Notes under the pieces: generated by a model
The model's database searches: none
What the model was told of the DNA's origin: nothing
Seen by the model: the letters and a program-made list of their open reading frames with translations, nothing else
Assembly: GCF_001982635.1 (NCBI RefSeq)
Contig: NZ_MKFI01000004.1
Location: forward strand, 923,609 to 987,608
DNA: 64,000 nucleotides
From: Bradyrhizobium mercantei
Lineage (GTDB): Bacteria; Pseudomonadota; Alphaproteobacteria; Rhizobiales; Xanthobacteraceae
Direction of reading: 5' to 3'
Part shown: positions 36,257-43,877 of the stretch, piece after piece
Numbering within the stretch: position 1 is the stretch's first letter
Layout: each line of letters begins with the position of its first letter
Translations under genes and position numbers: made by a program

Positions 36257-36568
36257 TTACGGGCCAAAGTGTTTCAACTGTTCGTGCGGATCCCAATCGG
36301 CAGTTGGCGCGCGTCCCCTGCTAAACCAATTCATGCCGGCCTCAATCCAGTCTGTGCGCCATCGCTCATAGACGGACCGACGCTTAGCCAAATCGCCGCC
36401 GGCCCAGTCGTCGTAGCCAAAATGAATCCCGCAGCAAGGACAAATCTCGTGTGATGACAACGTCCCTTCCCATGGAGAAAAGTCGAGGCCATAGCCACAG
36501 GCGGGGCAGAAATGGGTCACGGCACCTAAGTCTCCATCAACGCCACTAACTGGCGTTTGCGCCATCAT
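36257..36568 (-). CDS. Small zinc-ribbon-like protein, CPCC cysteine-rich type
   Basis: 103 residues. Two Cys pairs, FCPACGYGLDF and EICPCCGIHFG, spaced about 20 residues apart, can bind one zinc ion; the ICPCCGIHFGYDD block resembles the Cys_rich_CPCC domain. The rest (RRSVYERWRTDWIEAGMNWF...DWDPHEQLKHFG) is Trp-rich. It is the only gene in a unit bounded by 51-bp direct repeats, and its first codons lie in an inverted repeat. Role unknown; CPCC genes often sit beside toxin or effector genes, none seen here. Confidence 0.72.
   Translation of the reverse strand: MMAQTPVSGVDGDLGAVTHFCPACGYGLDFSPWEGTLSSHEICPCCGIHFGYDDWAGGDLAKRRSVYERWRTDWIEAGMNWFSRGRAPTADWDPHEQLKHFGP
36551..36568. repeat. Inverted repeat, right arm
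   Basis: TGGCGTTTGCGCCATCAT, partner of 36224-36241. Confidence 0.8.
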
Positions 36569-36608
36569 ACCGCACGATCCGCCTCCATCGCTCTGACAAT
36601 CGCCGTTT

Positions 36609-36659
36609 TTTGAAAGCACGGCCGCTTGCGCGCCCGCCGATTGCGCGCGACCATGACGG
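36609..36659. repeat. Direct repeat, right copy, of the 429-bp unit
   Basis: Second copy of the 51-bp segment at 36180-36230. It lies 55 bp before the hydroxyacid dehydrogenase ATG. Confidence 0.9.
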
Positions 36660-36713
36660 GTCTTCCGACGGTCGATGTCCCGCCGTCGCCCTCACCCTGA
36701 ATGGACCTTCCCG

Positions 36714-37676
36714 ATGACGCGGCTTCGCTGTGCAATCCTCGACGACTATTTCGACATCGCGCTTTCGGTGGCCGACTGGCCAAAGGTCGAGGACCGCGTC
36801 GAGGTAACCGTGTTCGACAAGCCGTTCGCGAGCGAGGCGGAGGCCGCAGCGAAGCTCAGGGATTTCGAGATCATCTGCGCGATGCGCGAGCGCACGGCGT
36901 TCCCGAAGAGCCTGCTGGACGCACTGCCCAAGCTGAAGCTCCTGATCACGTCGGGCATGCGCAACGCCGCGATCGACATGGAAGCCGCCAAGGCACGCCA
37001 GGTGGTACTGTGCGGCACCCAATATAGCCAGGATCCCACCGCGCCGCTGACCATGGGGTTGATCCTGGAACTGACCCGCGGCATCGGCCGCGAGAATGCA
37101 CGCATGCACGCCGGCGAAGCCTGGCAGACCTTTGCCGGCACCGAGATCGAGGGCAAGACGCTCGGCGTCATCGGCCTCGGCAAGCTCGGCAGCAAGGTCG
37201 CCGGCATGGCCAAGGTGTTCGGCATGAACGTGATCGCCTGGAGCCCCAATTTGACGCCGGAGAAGTGCAAGGAGGCCGGCGTCGGCTATGCCAGCAAGGA
37301 CGAGCTGTTCGCGACATCCGACATCATCACCATCCATGTCGTGCTGAGCCCGCGCTCGCGCGGACTGGTCGGCGCCGCCGATCTCGCCCGGATGAAGCGG
37401 ACGGCCTATCTCGTCAACACCGCGCGCGGACCGATCGTCGATGAGGACGCCCTGCTCGCGGCGCTGCGCGACAAGACCATCGCAGGCGCCGGCATCGACG
37501 TGTTCTCGGTCGAGCCGCTGCCGACAGATCACCCGCTCCGCAAGCTCGACAATGTCGTGATCACGCCGCATCTCGGCTATGCGACGCGCGAGAGCTTGCA
37601 GACGCACTATCAGCAGATGGTCGCGTGCATCGATGCCTTCAGCAAAGGCGGCGAGCCGCCGCGGCGGCTGGCCTGA
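36714..37676 (+). CDS. D-isomer-specific 2-hydroxyacid dehydrogenase
   Basis: 320 residues. NAD-binding Rossmann motif GVIGLGKLG (about 149-157), catalytic Arg in NTARGP, acidic residue in VFSVEPLP and catalytic His in TPHLGY define the family (phosphoglycerate/glycerate/hydroxypyruvate type). The substrate is not evident. ATG 36714 is chosen; an ATG 39 bp upstream would lie closer to the 51-bp repeat and lacks a ribosome site. Confidence 0.9.
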   Translation: MTRLRCAILDDYFDIALSVADWPKVEDRVEVTVFDKPFASEAEAAAKLRDFEIICAMRERTAFPKSLLDALPKLKLLITSGMRNAAIDMEAAKARQVVLCGTQYSQDPTAPLTMGLILELTRGIGRENARMHAGEAWQTFAGTEIEGKTLGVIGLGKLGSKVAGMAKVFGMNVIAWSPNLTPEKCKEAGVGYASKDELFATSDIITIHVVLSPRSRGLVGAADLARMKRTAYLVNTARGPIVDEDALLAALRDKTIAGAGIDVFSVEPLPTDHPLRKLDNVVITPHLGYATRESLQTHYQQMVACIDAFSKGGEPPRRLA

Positions 37677-37690
37677 CGAGTTTTTGGTGG

Positions 37691-37740
37691 AGCATGATCA
37701 TTTCGGAAAACCGCTTCACACTTTTCCGGATCATGCTCTA
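37691..37740. repeat. Intergenic repeat, family A copy 5
   Basis: AGCATGATCATTTCGGAAAAC ... CTTTTCCGGATCATGCTCTA. Its end supplies the TAG stop of the next gene (37738-37740). Confidence 0.85.
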
Positions 37741-38481
37741 GCCGAGCCAGCGGAAGGCGCGTTCGAGCTCCGCGCGGCCGTTGCAGTCATACCAGCGTCC
37801 ATGGGCGAGGATGATCCGCTCCGGATCCCACTCGATCATGCGGGCGACGGCCGCCTTCATCGCGGCGCGGTCGCGCGAGAACGTCAATCGCATATCGCGC
37901 GGCGTGCTGCCGTCCGGATCGCGCACGCCGCCGATCCAGGTCAGCAACCGCATCAGGGGCGAGCGAACTCGCTTGGCCTCAAAATTCTCGATCAAGTCCG
38001 TCAGCAGCAATGTCCGCGACGGCAGATGGAAGAACACGACCTCCGTCATGTAGCTGCCGGCCACCGGTAGCGTCGCGATCCACTGATCCCAGGGATAGCC
38101 GGATGATCGGTCCAATGGCTCGCCCTCCACGGTCAGCCGGTCGCCGGCCTGCTGCGTGATCTCGCGCGCGAGGAAGATGCGCGCGCCGGGATAGGCGGCA
38201 TGCCATTCCGGAATCCACCAGTAATGCAGACGATTCGGACCGATGATCCAATTCGGTGCGCCGAGCTCAATGACTGCGGCCTTGAGTTCAGCCGCCAATG
38301 GTGTCGGCGAGTGAATGAACAGCCGCCCACCCGGCAAGCGAATGATGGTCGCGCGCGTTGGAAACGGCATTTTGAACCAGCGCGGACCGAACCGGATGAT
38401 CGGACCATCGATGATCCAGATGTCATCGGCGACCGGTTTCAGCGTATTCAGCGGCGGATAGGTCTCGCAGACGTCCTGCAT
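37738..38481 (-). CDS. DUF4336 protein (metallo-beta-lactamase-like fold)
   Basis: 247 residues: DIWIIDGPIIRFGPRWFKMPFPTRATIIRLPGGRLFIHSPTPL, GPNRLHYWWIPEWHAAYP and ILAHGRWYDCNG match DUF4336, which has a lactamase-type fold with an incomplete metal site. Function unknown. The ATG has no upstream alternative needed. The reading frame ends inside a family A repeat. Confidence 0.82.
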   Translation of the reverse strand: MQDVCETYPPLNTLKPVADDIWIIDGPIIRFGPRWFKMPFPTRATIIRLPGGRLFIHSPTPLAAELKAAVIELGAPNWIIGPNRLHYWWIPEWHAAYPGARIFLAREITQQAGDRLTVEGEPLDRSSGYPWDQWIATLPVAGSYMTEVVFFHLPSRTLLLTDLIENFEAKRVRSPLMRLLTWIGGVRDPDGSTPRDMRLTFSRDRAAMKAAVARMIEWDPERIILAHGRWYDCNGRAELERAFRWLG

Positions 38482-38535
38482 CGCGTTGCCTCCCTGGCGG
38501 CAACGTCGAGATGCGCGGCTTGTTGCAACAAAAAA

Positions 38536-38554
38536 GGCGCGCTGTTCGCGCGCC
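38536..38554 (-). terminator. Rho-independent terminator of the L,D-transpeptidase gene
   Basis: Stem GGCGCGC-TGTTC-GCGCGCC with an A-tract on one side and T-tract on the other, so it may be bidirectional. It is 29 bp past the transpeptidase stop on the minus strand. Confidence 0.88.
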
Positions 38555-38582
38555 TTTTTCAGTATTGAGTTTGCCTGTTGGC

Positions 38583-39824
38583 CTAGCGCACCGTGACCGG
38601 CGCGGGCAGCGGCTGCACCGAAGTCGGCTGCGTGCCCGGCAGCGGCGCGGCCTGGGCCTGCGCGGGGGCCATCGGGTTCGCCGGCGCGGCGGATGCCGTC
38701 GTCGTTCCCGGCGGCGGGCCACCGGGCAGCACGACCACGCGGGTGCCGACCTTGGCGCGTTCAAACAGATCCGAGACGTCCTCGTTCAGCATGCCGATGC
38801 AGCCCGACGAGACGAACTTGCCGATGGTCGACGGCTGGTTGGTGCCGTGAATACGGTACACGGTCGAGCCGAGATACATCGCGCGAGCGCCGAGCGGGTT
38901 GCCGGGTCCGCCGGCCATGAAGCGCGGCAGATAGGGCTGGCGCTCGATCATCTCGGTCGGCGGATGCCAGTCCGGCCACTCGGCCTTGCGGGTGATCTTC
39001 TGCACGCCGGTCCAGGTGAAGCCGTCGCGGCCGACGCGGACGCCGTAGCGGACCGCCCGGCCGTTGCCCAGGATGTAATAGAGGTAGGTGTTCGCCGTAT
39101 CGACGACGATCGTGCCGGCGGGTTCCTTGGTCGCGAACGACACTTCCTGGCGGCGCAGGTTCGGCGCCAGCTGCGCCGGGCCGTCTTCCGGCTGATCGTC
39201 CGGCGGCAGCGCTGCGATCTGCACCGGCTTGCCATTGGCATCGACCGGCGCCTGCTGCTGCGGCACGGCTCCGGTCACGCCCTCCGGCGGACGCATGCCG
39301 CCGCGGTCGTCGCCATAGGAGACGCCGGCGGCCGGAACGCCATTGTCACGATTGGCCTGCTGCGCGCCCGGACGATCACCATAGATCACCGGCGGCGGCC
39401 CCATCGGACGGCCATAGCGGGGATCATCGGGCGACATCACGGGGCCGGTCGGCGCACCGCGATCGGAATAGACCGGCGCGTTCATCGGACGGCCGTAACG
39501 CGGATCATCCGGCGACATCACGGGACCCGTCGGCGCACCACGATCGGAATAGGCCGGCGGCGCATTCATCGGGCGGCCATAGCGCGGGTCGTCCGGCGAC
39601 ATCACCGGGCCCGGCGGCGGCAGCGCGGCCGAACTGCGCGGCGCGTCTTCATCGTCGTTGAGGGCGTCGAAGTCCGGCATGCTGCCCTGCGGATAGGGCT
39701 GGGGCGCCGTCGAATAGGCAGTGCCCTGGGGGGCCGGATAACCCTGCTGCGCATGCGCAAGCGAAGTTCCTGCCACGCCGAGAGCCGCGGCAGCGCAAAT
39801 CGTCAGAATGCGGTTGATCATCAT
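38583..39824 (-). CDS. L,D-transpeptidase (YkuD domain) with Pro-rich repeats
   Basis: 413 residues. Signal peptide (INRILTICAAAALGVAGTSL, cleavage AHA-QQ near 26), then three copies of a 27/28-residue repeat starting GPVMSPDDPRYGRPM, a linker, and a YkuD domain: HGTNQPSTIGKFVSSGCIGML with the catalytic Cys in SSGCIGM. It makes 3-3 peptidoglycan cross-links or anchors outer-membrane proteins to peptidoglycan. The C-terminus is Pro/Ala-rich. The repeats are probably a wall-spanning linker. Confidence 0.92.
   Translation of the reverse strand: MMINRILTICAAAALGVAGTSLAHAQQGYPAPQGTAYSTAPQPYPQGSMPDFDALNDDEDAPRSSAALPPPGPVMSPDDPRYGRPMNAPPAYSDRGAPTGPVMSPDDPRYGRPMNAPVYSDRGAPTGPVMSPDDPRYGRPMGPPPVIYGDRPGAQQANRDNGVPAAGVSYGDDRGGMRPPEGVTGAVPQQQAPVDANGKPVQIAALPPDDQPEDGPAQLAPNLRRQEVSFATKEPAGTIVVDTANTYLYYILGNGRAVRYGVRVGRDGFTWTGVQKITRKAEWPDWHPPTEMIERQPYLPRFMAGGPGNPLGARAMYLGSTVYRIHGTNQPSTIGKFVSSGCIGMLNEDVSDLFERAKVGTRVVVLPGGPPPGTTTASAAPANPMAPAQAQAAPLPGTQPTSVQPLPAPVTVR
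39402..39612 (-). repeat. In-frame tandem repeat in the L,D-transpeptidase gene
   Basis: Three units with period 81 and 84 bp (steps between 39410, 39490 and 39574) encoding GPVMSPDDPRYGRPM plus a YSDRGAPT-type spacer. Nucleotide similarity is high, suggesting recent expansion and possible length variation. Confidence 0.85.
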
Positions 39825-40151
39825 TGCTCTTGTATAGTCCCCAAGCCACACCGGACCGTTAACGGCCCAATGCAGGAAGATAGCGGCGCATTCAAGACAA
39901 TTCCGCGAAACCCGGGCTATTCCGGGCATATTGTGAATTCGCGTCATCGCTGCGGCAAAGATGTCTCATGGCCCGGCAAAGTCTGTCTGCGTGGCCAAAG
40001 TCATCAATCACCCGCATTTTGTAACAAACAGTCCTCGGACGTTGCGATATCCTCGAATCGGCCTGATTCGCGCTCGCGACGCCGGCTTTTTGTGTGGTCA
40101 CCGCGTTCCCTCGATATCGACACCCTCCCGTAGAAGGGGGAACCCGCGCCC
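39825..40151. other. Gap between divergent genes
   Basis: 327 bp between the L,D-transpeptidase and the Pro/Ala-rich protein genes. It should hold both promoters; no clear operator, RNA gene or repeat is seen. Confidence 0.5.
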
Positions 40152-41021
40152 ATGCTTCCCGGCCTTCGTTTCCTGTTCGCTGCGATCGTGCTGGCGACCT
40201 CGCTTCTGGTGTTCGGGTTGGGCGCAGCCGCGCTGTTTCGCGCCGCGCATGAGGAATTCGCCAGCATTCCGGCCCGCCGGGCGCCGCCCGAGCCGCAATT
40301 CGCACAGCAGCCCGAGGCGCCGCCGGTGCTTGCCATGGTGCGGGTCGACCCGCCCGTGGACAACCCGCCCGCGGACAAGGTGACGACCGATACGCCGGCA
40401 GCCTCGATCCCGTCCGAGCCAGCCGCGGCCGAACCGGCCGCTCCCGCCGAGGCGGCGCCTGCTGCCGAGGCCGCACCTGCCGCTGAGCCGGAGAAGGTCG
40501 CCGCCGTGAAGGCGGATGATCCGCCGCCGCCCGCTCCGGCGAAGCCGGAAGCCCAGGCCGCGGAGCCGCCGGCACCAGCCCAATCCGCCGACGCGGCAAT
40601 GCCGACTCCGAACCCGGAGCCTTCGCCCGTATCACAGCCGATCCCTCCTGCCGCCGAAGCGACACCGGCCGCCGCCGAACCCAAGGTCGCCGCGATCGCC
40701 GATCCGCCTGCCGCAAGCAGCGAGCCCGCGCCTGCTGCTCCGGCAGCGGCAATGGCTGCGCCGGAGCCCGCCCCGCCGCCGTCACCGGAGGCGATCGCAG
40801 CCGCGACCAGGATCGCGACGCTGGGCGGACCGGAAGTCGTCGTCGAAGCGCCCGCGGCGCCGAAGGCCATTGAGGTGAAGAAGCCGGAGCGCAACGCGAC
40901 CAGCAAGCCGGCGCACCGCAAGGAGCGTCGGCGGATCGTCCGCGCGCGTCCGGCCCGGCAGATGGTTCAGCAGGTCGATCCGTTCGGCCAGACGACCCTG
41001 GTGCCGGTCACCCGACGCTAG
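40152..41021 (+). CDS. Membrane-anchored Pro/Ala-rich protein of unknown function
   Basis: 289 residues: one N-terminal span (LRFLFAAIVLATSLLVFGLGAAALF), a long Ala/Pro/Glu-rich low-complexity region (about 45-220) that should be extended in the periplasm, and a basic C-terminus (KPAHRKERRRIVRARPARQMVQQVDPFGQTT). The layout recalls TonB-like or wall-spanning proteins, but no known C-terminal domain is recognised. It is divergent from the transpeptidase gene. Confidence 0.72.
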   Translation: MLPGLRFLFAAIVLATSLLVFGLGAAALFRAAHEEFASIPARRAPPEPQFAQQPEAPPVLAMVRVDPPVDNPPADKVTTDTPAASIPSEPAAAEPAAPAEAAPAAEAAPAAEPEKVAAVKADDPPPPAPAKPEAQAAEPPAPAQSADAAMPTPNPEPSPVSQPIPPAAEATPAAAEPKVAAIADPPAASSEPAPAAPAAAMAAPEPAPPPSPEAIAAATRIATLGGPEVVVEAPAAPKAIEVKKPERNATSKPAHRKERRRIVRARPARQMVQQVDPFGQTTLVPVTRR

Positions 41022-41025
41022 AGGT

Positions 41026-41086
41026 TTTGTTTTGACGCGTTTTCTTCACGCGAACCGGCATCCACTTCGCTCGAAAACGCTTCTCG
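41026..41086. repeat. Intergenic repeat, family B copy 2
   Basis: TTTTGACGCGTTTTCTTCACG ... GCGAACCGGCATCC ... CGCTCGAAAACGCTTCTC, reverse-complement relative of 30061-30117. It ends at the sulfurtransferase stop. Confidence 0.75.
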
Positions 41087-41087
41087 T

Positions 41088-41945
41088 TCAGGCCGGTCCC
41101 GTCGCGATCGGCGGACCGCTTGCCTGGCCCCATTCCGACCATGAGCCGTCATACAGCGCGGTGTCGGTGACCCCGATCCGGTAGAGCGCGAGCGTCAGCA
41201 CGCCGGCCGAGACGCCGGAGCCGCAGCTCGTGATGATCGGCGCGTCGAGCTTCACGCCGGCACCGGCGAACGATCTGCGCAGATCGTCGAGCGGCTTCAT
41301 CTCGCCGGTCGCAGCATCGAACAGCTGGTTGTAGGGCACGTTGCGGGCGCCCGGAATGTGACCGGCGCGGATGCCCGGCCGCGGCTCCGGCGCGCGGCCC
41401 TCGAAACGCTCGGCGGCGCGGGCATCGATCACCTGCTCGTTGCGGCTTTCGACATTGGCGATCATCTGCTCGATGCCGCGCACCCGCTTCGCATCGTAGC
41501 TCGCCTTGAAGGTCGCAGGCTTCGGCTTCACCTCGCCGCTCTCGACCGCCCTGCCCTCGGCGCGCCACTTCTTCAGACCGCCATTGAGGATGCGCACGTT
41601 GCGATGGCCATAGGACAGGAACATCCACCAGGCGCGGGGTGCGGCGACCCAGCCGCCGGCATCGTAGATCACGACGGTGTCGGCATTGCCGACGCCGAGC
41701 CCGCCGATGTCGCGGCCGAACTGCTCGGCGCTCGGAAACATGTGCGGCAGCGGGTTGGCATGGTCGGACACCGCGTCGACATCGAAGAACACCGCGCCGG
41801 GCAGATGCGCGGCGAGATAATCGTCCTTCGGCAGCGGCAGCACGCCGGGCAGCTTGAAGGTCGCGTCGAGCACCTTGACGTCGGCATCGCCGAGATGCGC
41901 GGCCAGCCATTCGGTCGAAACGAGCGGATCAGTGGTAGATGTCAT
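41088..41945 (-). CDS. sseA: 3-Mercaptopyruvate sulfurtransferase
   Basis: 285 residues: two rhodanese domains. The catalytic cysteine C241 is in CGSGVSAG; the 6-residue CG-SGVT-like loop is the mercaptopyruvate type rather than the thiosulfate CRKGVT type. It transfers sulfur from 3-mercaptopyruvate to a thiol acceptor. The DGSWSEW end and RAGHIPGARN are typical. A second, single-domain rhodanese gene lies 122 bp upstream on the same strand. Confidence 0.92.
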   Translation of the reverse strand: MTSTTDPLVSTEWLAAHLGDADVKVLDATFKLPGVLPLPKDDYLAAHLPGAVFFDVDAVSDHANPLPHMFPSAEQFGRDIGGLGVGNADTVVIYDAGGWVAAPRAWWMFLSYGHRNVRILNGGLKKWRAEGRAVESGEVKPKPATFKASYDAKRVRGIEQMIANVESRNEQVIDARAAERFEGRAPEPRPGIRAGHIPGARNVPYNQLFDAATGEMKPLDDLRRSFAGAGVKLDAPIITSCGSGVSAGVLTLALYRIGVTDTALYDGSWSEWGQASGPPIATGPA

Positions 41946-41971
41946 GAATTGAAGTCTCCAGCATCTGTCAG

Positions 41972-42062
41972 ATCGTCATTGCCGGGCCTGACCCGGCAAT
42001 CCACCTCGTTCGGAAGGCTCAATTCTGGATGGACACGCGGGTCAAGCCCGCGTGTGACGAGT
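41972..42062. repeat. Intergenic palindrome, family D copy 1
   Basis: GTCATTGCCGGGCCTGACCC ... and GCGGGTCAAGCCCGCGTGTG. It lies between two sulfurtransferase genes; a relative is at 53789-53880. Confidence 0.75.
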
Positions 42063-42067
42063 CTTCT

Positions 42068-42481
42068 TCAGCCCTTCTTCTTCGGCTCCCACGCCTCGAT
42101 CGGACCGCCGGCCTCGCGCCAGGCGGCAAAGCCGCCGCCCATATGCGCGACCGGCTTCAGGCCCATGTCCTTCGCGGTCTTGGCCGCAAGTGCCGAGCGC
42201 AGGCCGCCGGCGCAGTGGAAGATGAACTTCTTGTCTTCCTGGAAGATCGGCTTGGCGTAGGGGCTGTTCGGATCGATCCAGAACTCGAGCATGCCGCGGG
42301 TGCAGGAGAACGCGCCGGGGATCTTGCCGTCGCGCTCGATTTCGCGGGGATCGCGGATGTCGACGATCACGACGTCGTTCTTGCCGATCAGCGTGATCGC
42401 ATCGGCCGCGCTGATGGTCTCGATCTCGGCATTGGCCTCGTCGATCATCACCTTGATGCCGCGATGGATATTCTGGGGCAT
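42068..42481 (-). CDS. Single-domain rhodanese-like sulfurtransferase
   Basis: 137 residues: VVIVDIRDPREIERDGKIPGA and active cysteine C90 in FHCAGGLRSA. The six-residue loop AGGLRS has the length of sulfur-handling rhodaneses. The start is the ATG after AGGGAGAG; longer in-frame starts overlap the VWA gene. It is co-oriented with the VWA gene upstream and sseA downstream. Confidence 0.88.
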   Translation of the reverse strand: MPQNIHRGIKVMIDEANAEIETISAADAITLIGKNDVVIVDIRDPREIERDGKIPGAFSCTRGMLEFWIDPNSPYAKPIFQEDKKFIFHCAGGLRSALAAKTAKDMGLKPVAHMGGGFAAWREAGGPIEAWEPKKKG

Positions 42482-42540
42482 GGGGCTCTCCCTGGATGTT
42501 GTTGTTGGCGCGCCCGCCGGCGCGCGACGCGTTGCAGCGT

Positions 42541-43716
42541 TTAGCGCACCAGCTCCCGCATCGCGTTCTCCAGACCCTCGATCGTGATCGGATACATGCG
42601 CTCGGAGAACAGGCGGCGGATGATGGTGGTCGATTCCGAATAGTCCCAGTGCTTCTGCGCCACCGGATTGAGCCACACCGCGTGCGGATAGGTGCGGGTG
42701 ATGCGGTCGAGCCAGACCGAGCCGGCCTCTTCGTTGACGTGCTCGACCGAGCCGCCGGGAACCATGATCTCGTAAGGCGACATCGAGGCGTCGCCGACGA
42801 ACACCACCTTGTAGTCGTGCGGGTACTTGTGCAGCACGTCCCAGGTCGGCGTGCGGTCGGTGAAGCGCCGCTTGTTCTGCTTCCAGACGCCTTCATAGAG
42901 GCAGTTGTGGAAGTAGAAATATTCCATGTGCTTGAATTCGCTCTTGGCGGCCGAGAACAGTTCCTCGACCTGCTCGATATGCGAATCCATCGAGCCGCCG
43001 ATATCGAAGAACACCAGCACCTTGACCGCGTTGCGCCGCTCGGGGCGCATGTGCACGTCGAGATAACCGTGGTTGGCGGTCTCCTTGATCGTGGTGTCGA
43101 GATCGAGCTCGTCGGGTGCGCCGGTGCGCGCGAACTTGCGCAGCCGCCGCAGCGCGACCTTGATGTTGCGGATGCCGAGCTCGACATTGCCGTCGAGGTC
43201 CTTGAACTCGCGCTTGTCCCACACCTTCACGGCGCGGTTGTTGCGGTTCTTCTCCTGCCCGATCCGCACGCCCTCGGGATTATAGCCATGGGCACCGAAC
43301 GGCGAGGTGCCGGCGGTGCCGATCCACTTGCTGCCGCCCTGGTGACGGCCCTTCTGTTCCTCGAGCCGCTTCTTCAAGGTCTCCATGAGCTTGTCCCAGC
43401 CCATGGCCTCGATCTGCTTCTTCTCTTCCTCGGTGAGATATTTCTCGGCGAGCTTCTTCAGCCACTCTTCGGGGATCTCGGCCTTGCCCATGGCGTCGAG
43501 CAGGCTCTCGAGCCCCTTGAACACGGTGCCGAACACGCGATCGAACTTGTCGAGATTGCGCTCGTCCTTTACCAGCGCGGCGCGCGACAAATAATAGAAG
43601 TTCTCGACCGTCTGTTCGGCGAGATCGGCGTCAAGCGCTTCCATCAAGGTCAGATATTCCCGTAGCGTCACGGGGACCTGGGCGTCGCGCAGCGATGTGA
43701 AGAACTGCAGGAACAT
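42541..43716 (-). CDS. VWA domain protein, CoxE-like
   Basis: 391 residues. N-terminal helical domain (LREYLTLMEALDADLAEQTVENFYYLSRAALVKDE) and a C-terminal von Willebrand A domain (about 210-390) with MIDAS start FFDIGGSMDSH and later VGDASM; DIGGS conforms to DxGxS. VWA proteins of this group work with a MoxR AAA+ ATPase to load metals or assemble enzymes. The MoxR gene is at 46267 on the other strand, with a cyclase and a small membrane protein between. Confidence 0.85.
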   Translation of the reverse strand: MFLQFFTSLRDAQVPVTLREYLTLMEALDADLAEQTVENFYYLSRAALVKDERNLDKFDRVFGTVFKGLESLLDAMGKAEIPEEWLKKLAEKYLTEEEKKQIEAMGWDKLMETLKKRLEEQKGRHQGGSKWIGTAGTSPFGAHGYNPEGVRIGQEKNRNNRAVKVWDKREFKDLDGNVELGIRNIKVALRRLRKFARTGAPDELDLDTTIKETANHGYLDVHMRPERRNAVKVLVFFDIGGSMDSHIEQVEELFSAAKSEFKHMEYFYFHNCLYEGVWKQNKRRFTDRTPTWDVLHKYPHDYKVVFVGDASMSPYEIMVPGGSVEHVNEEAGSVWLDRITRTYPHAVWLNPVAQKHWDYSESTTIIRRLFSERMYPITIEGLENAMRELVR

Positions 43717-43877
43717 GGTTACTTAAATCGCCCGCCCTGCCGGTGCCGTCAAGGGCCCCTGCCCCGCCCGTTCCGGCGGATCAGCCATTCACTTTCACTT
43801 AACCACCCCGGCGGGCTTCGGTCCGGCCCCCCGAAACGTGACGTTAAGATGGGACGTTGATCACTGGAAGTAGCACG

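Noticed and set aside
39402..39612. Possible CRISPR-like array
   Set aside because: The repeats are in frame inside an L,D-transpeptidase gene and encode repeated peptide; there are no spacers of constant length and no cas genes.
41972..42062. Riboswitch or leader RNA upstream of the mercaptopyruvate sulfurtransferase gene
   Set aside because: The structure is a copy of an intergenic repeat present elsewhere, not a gene-specific leader.
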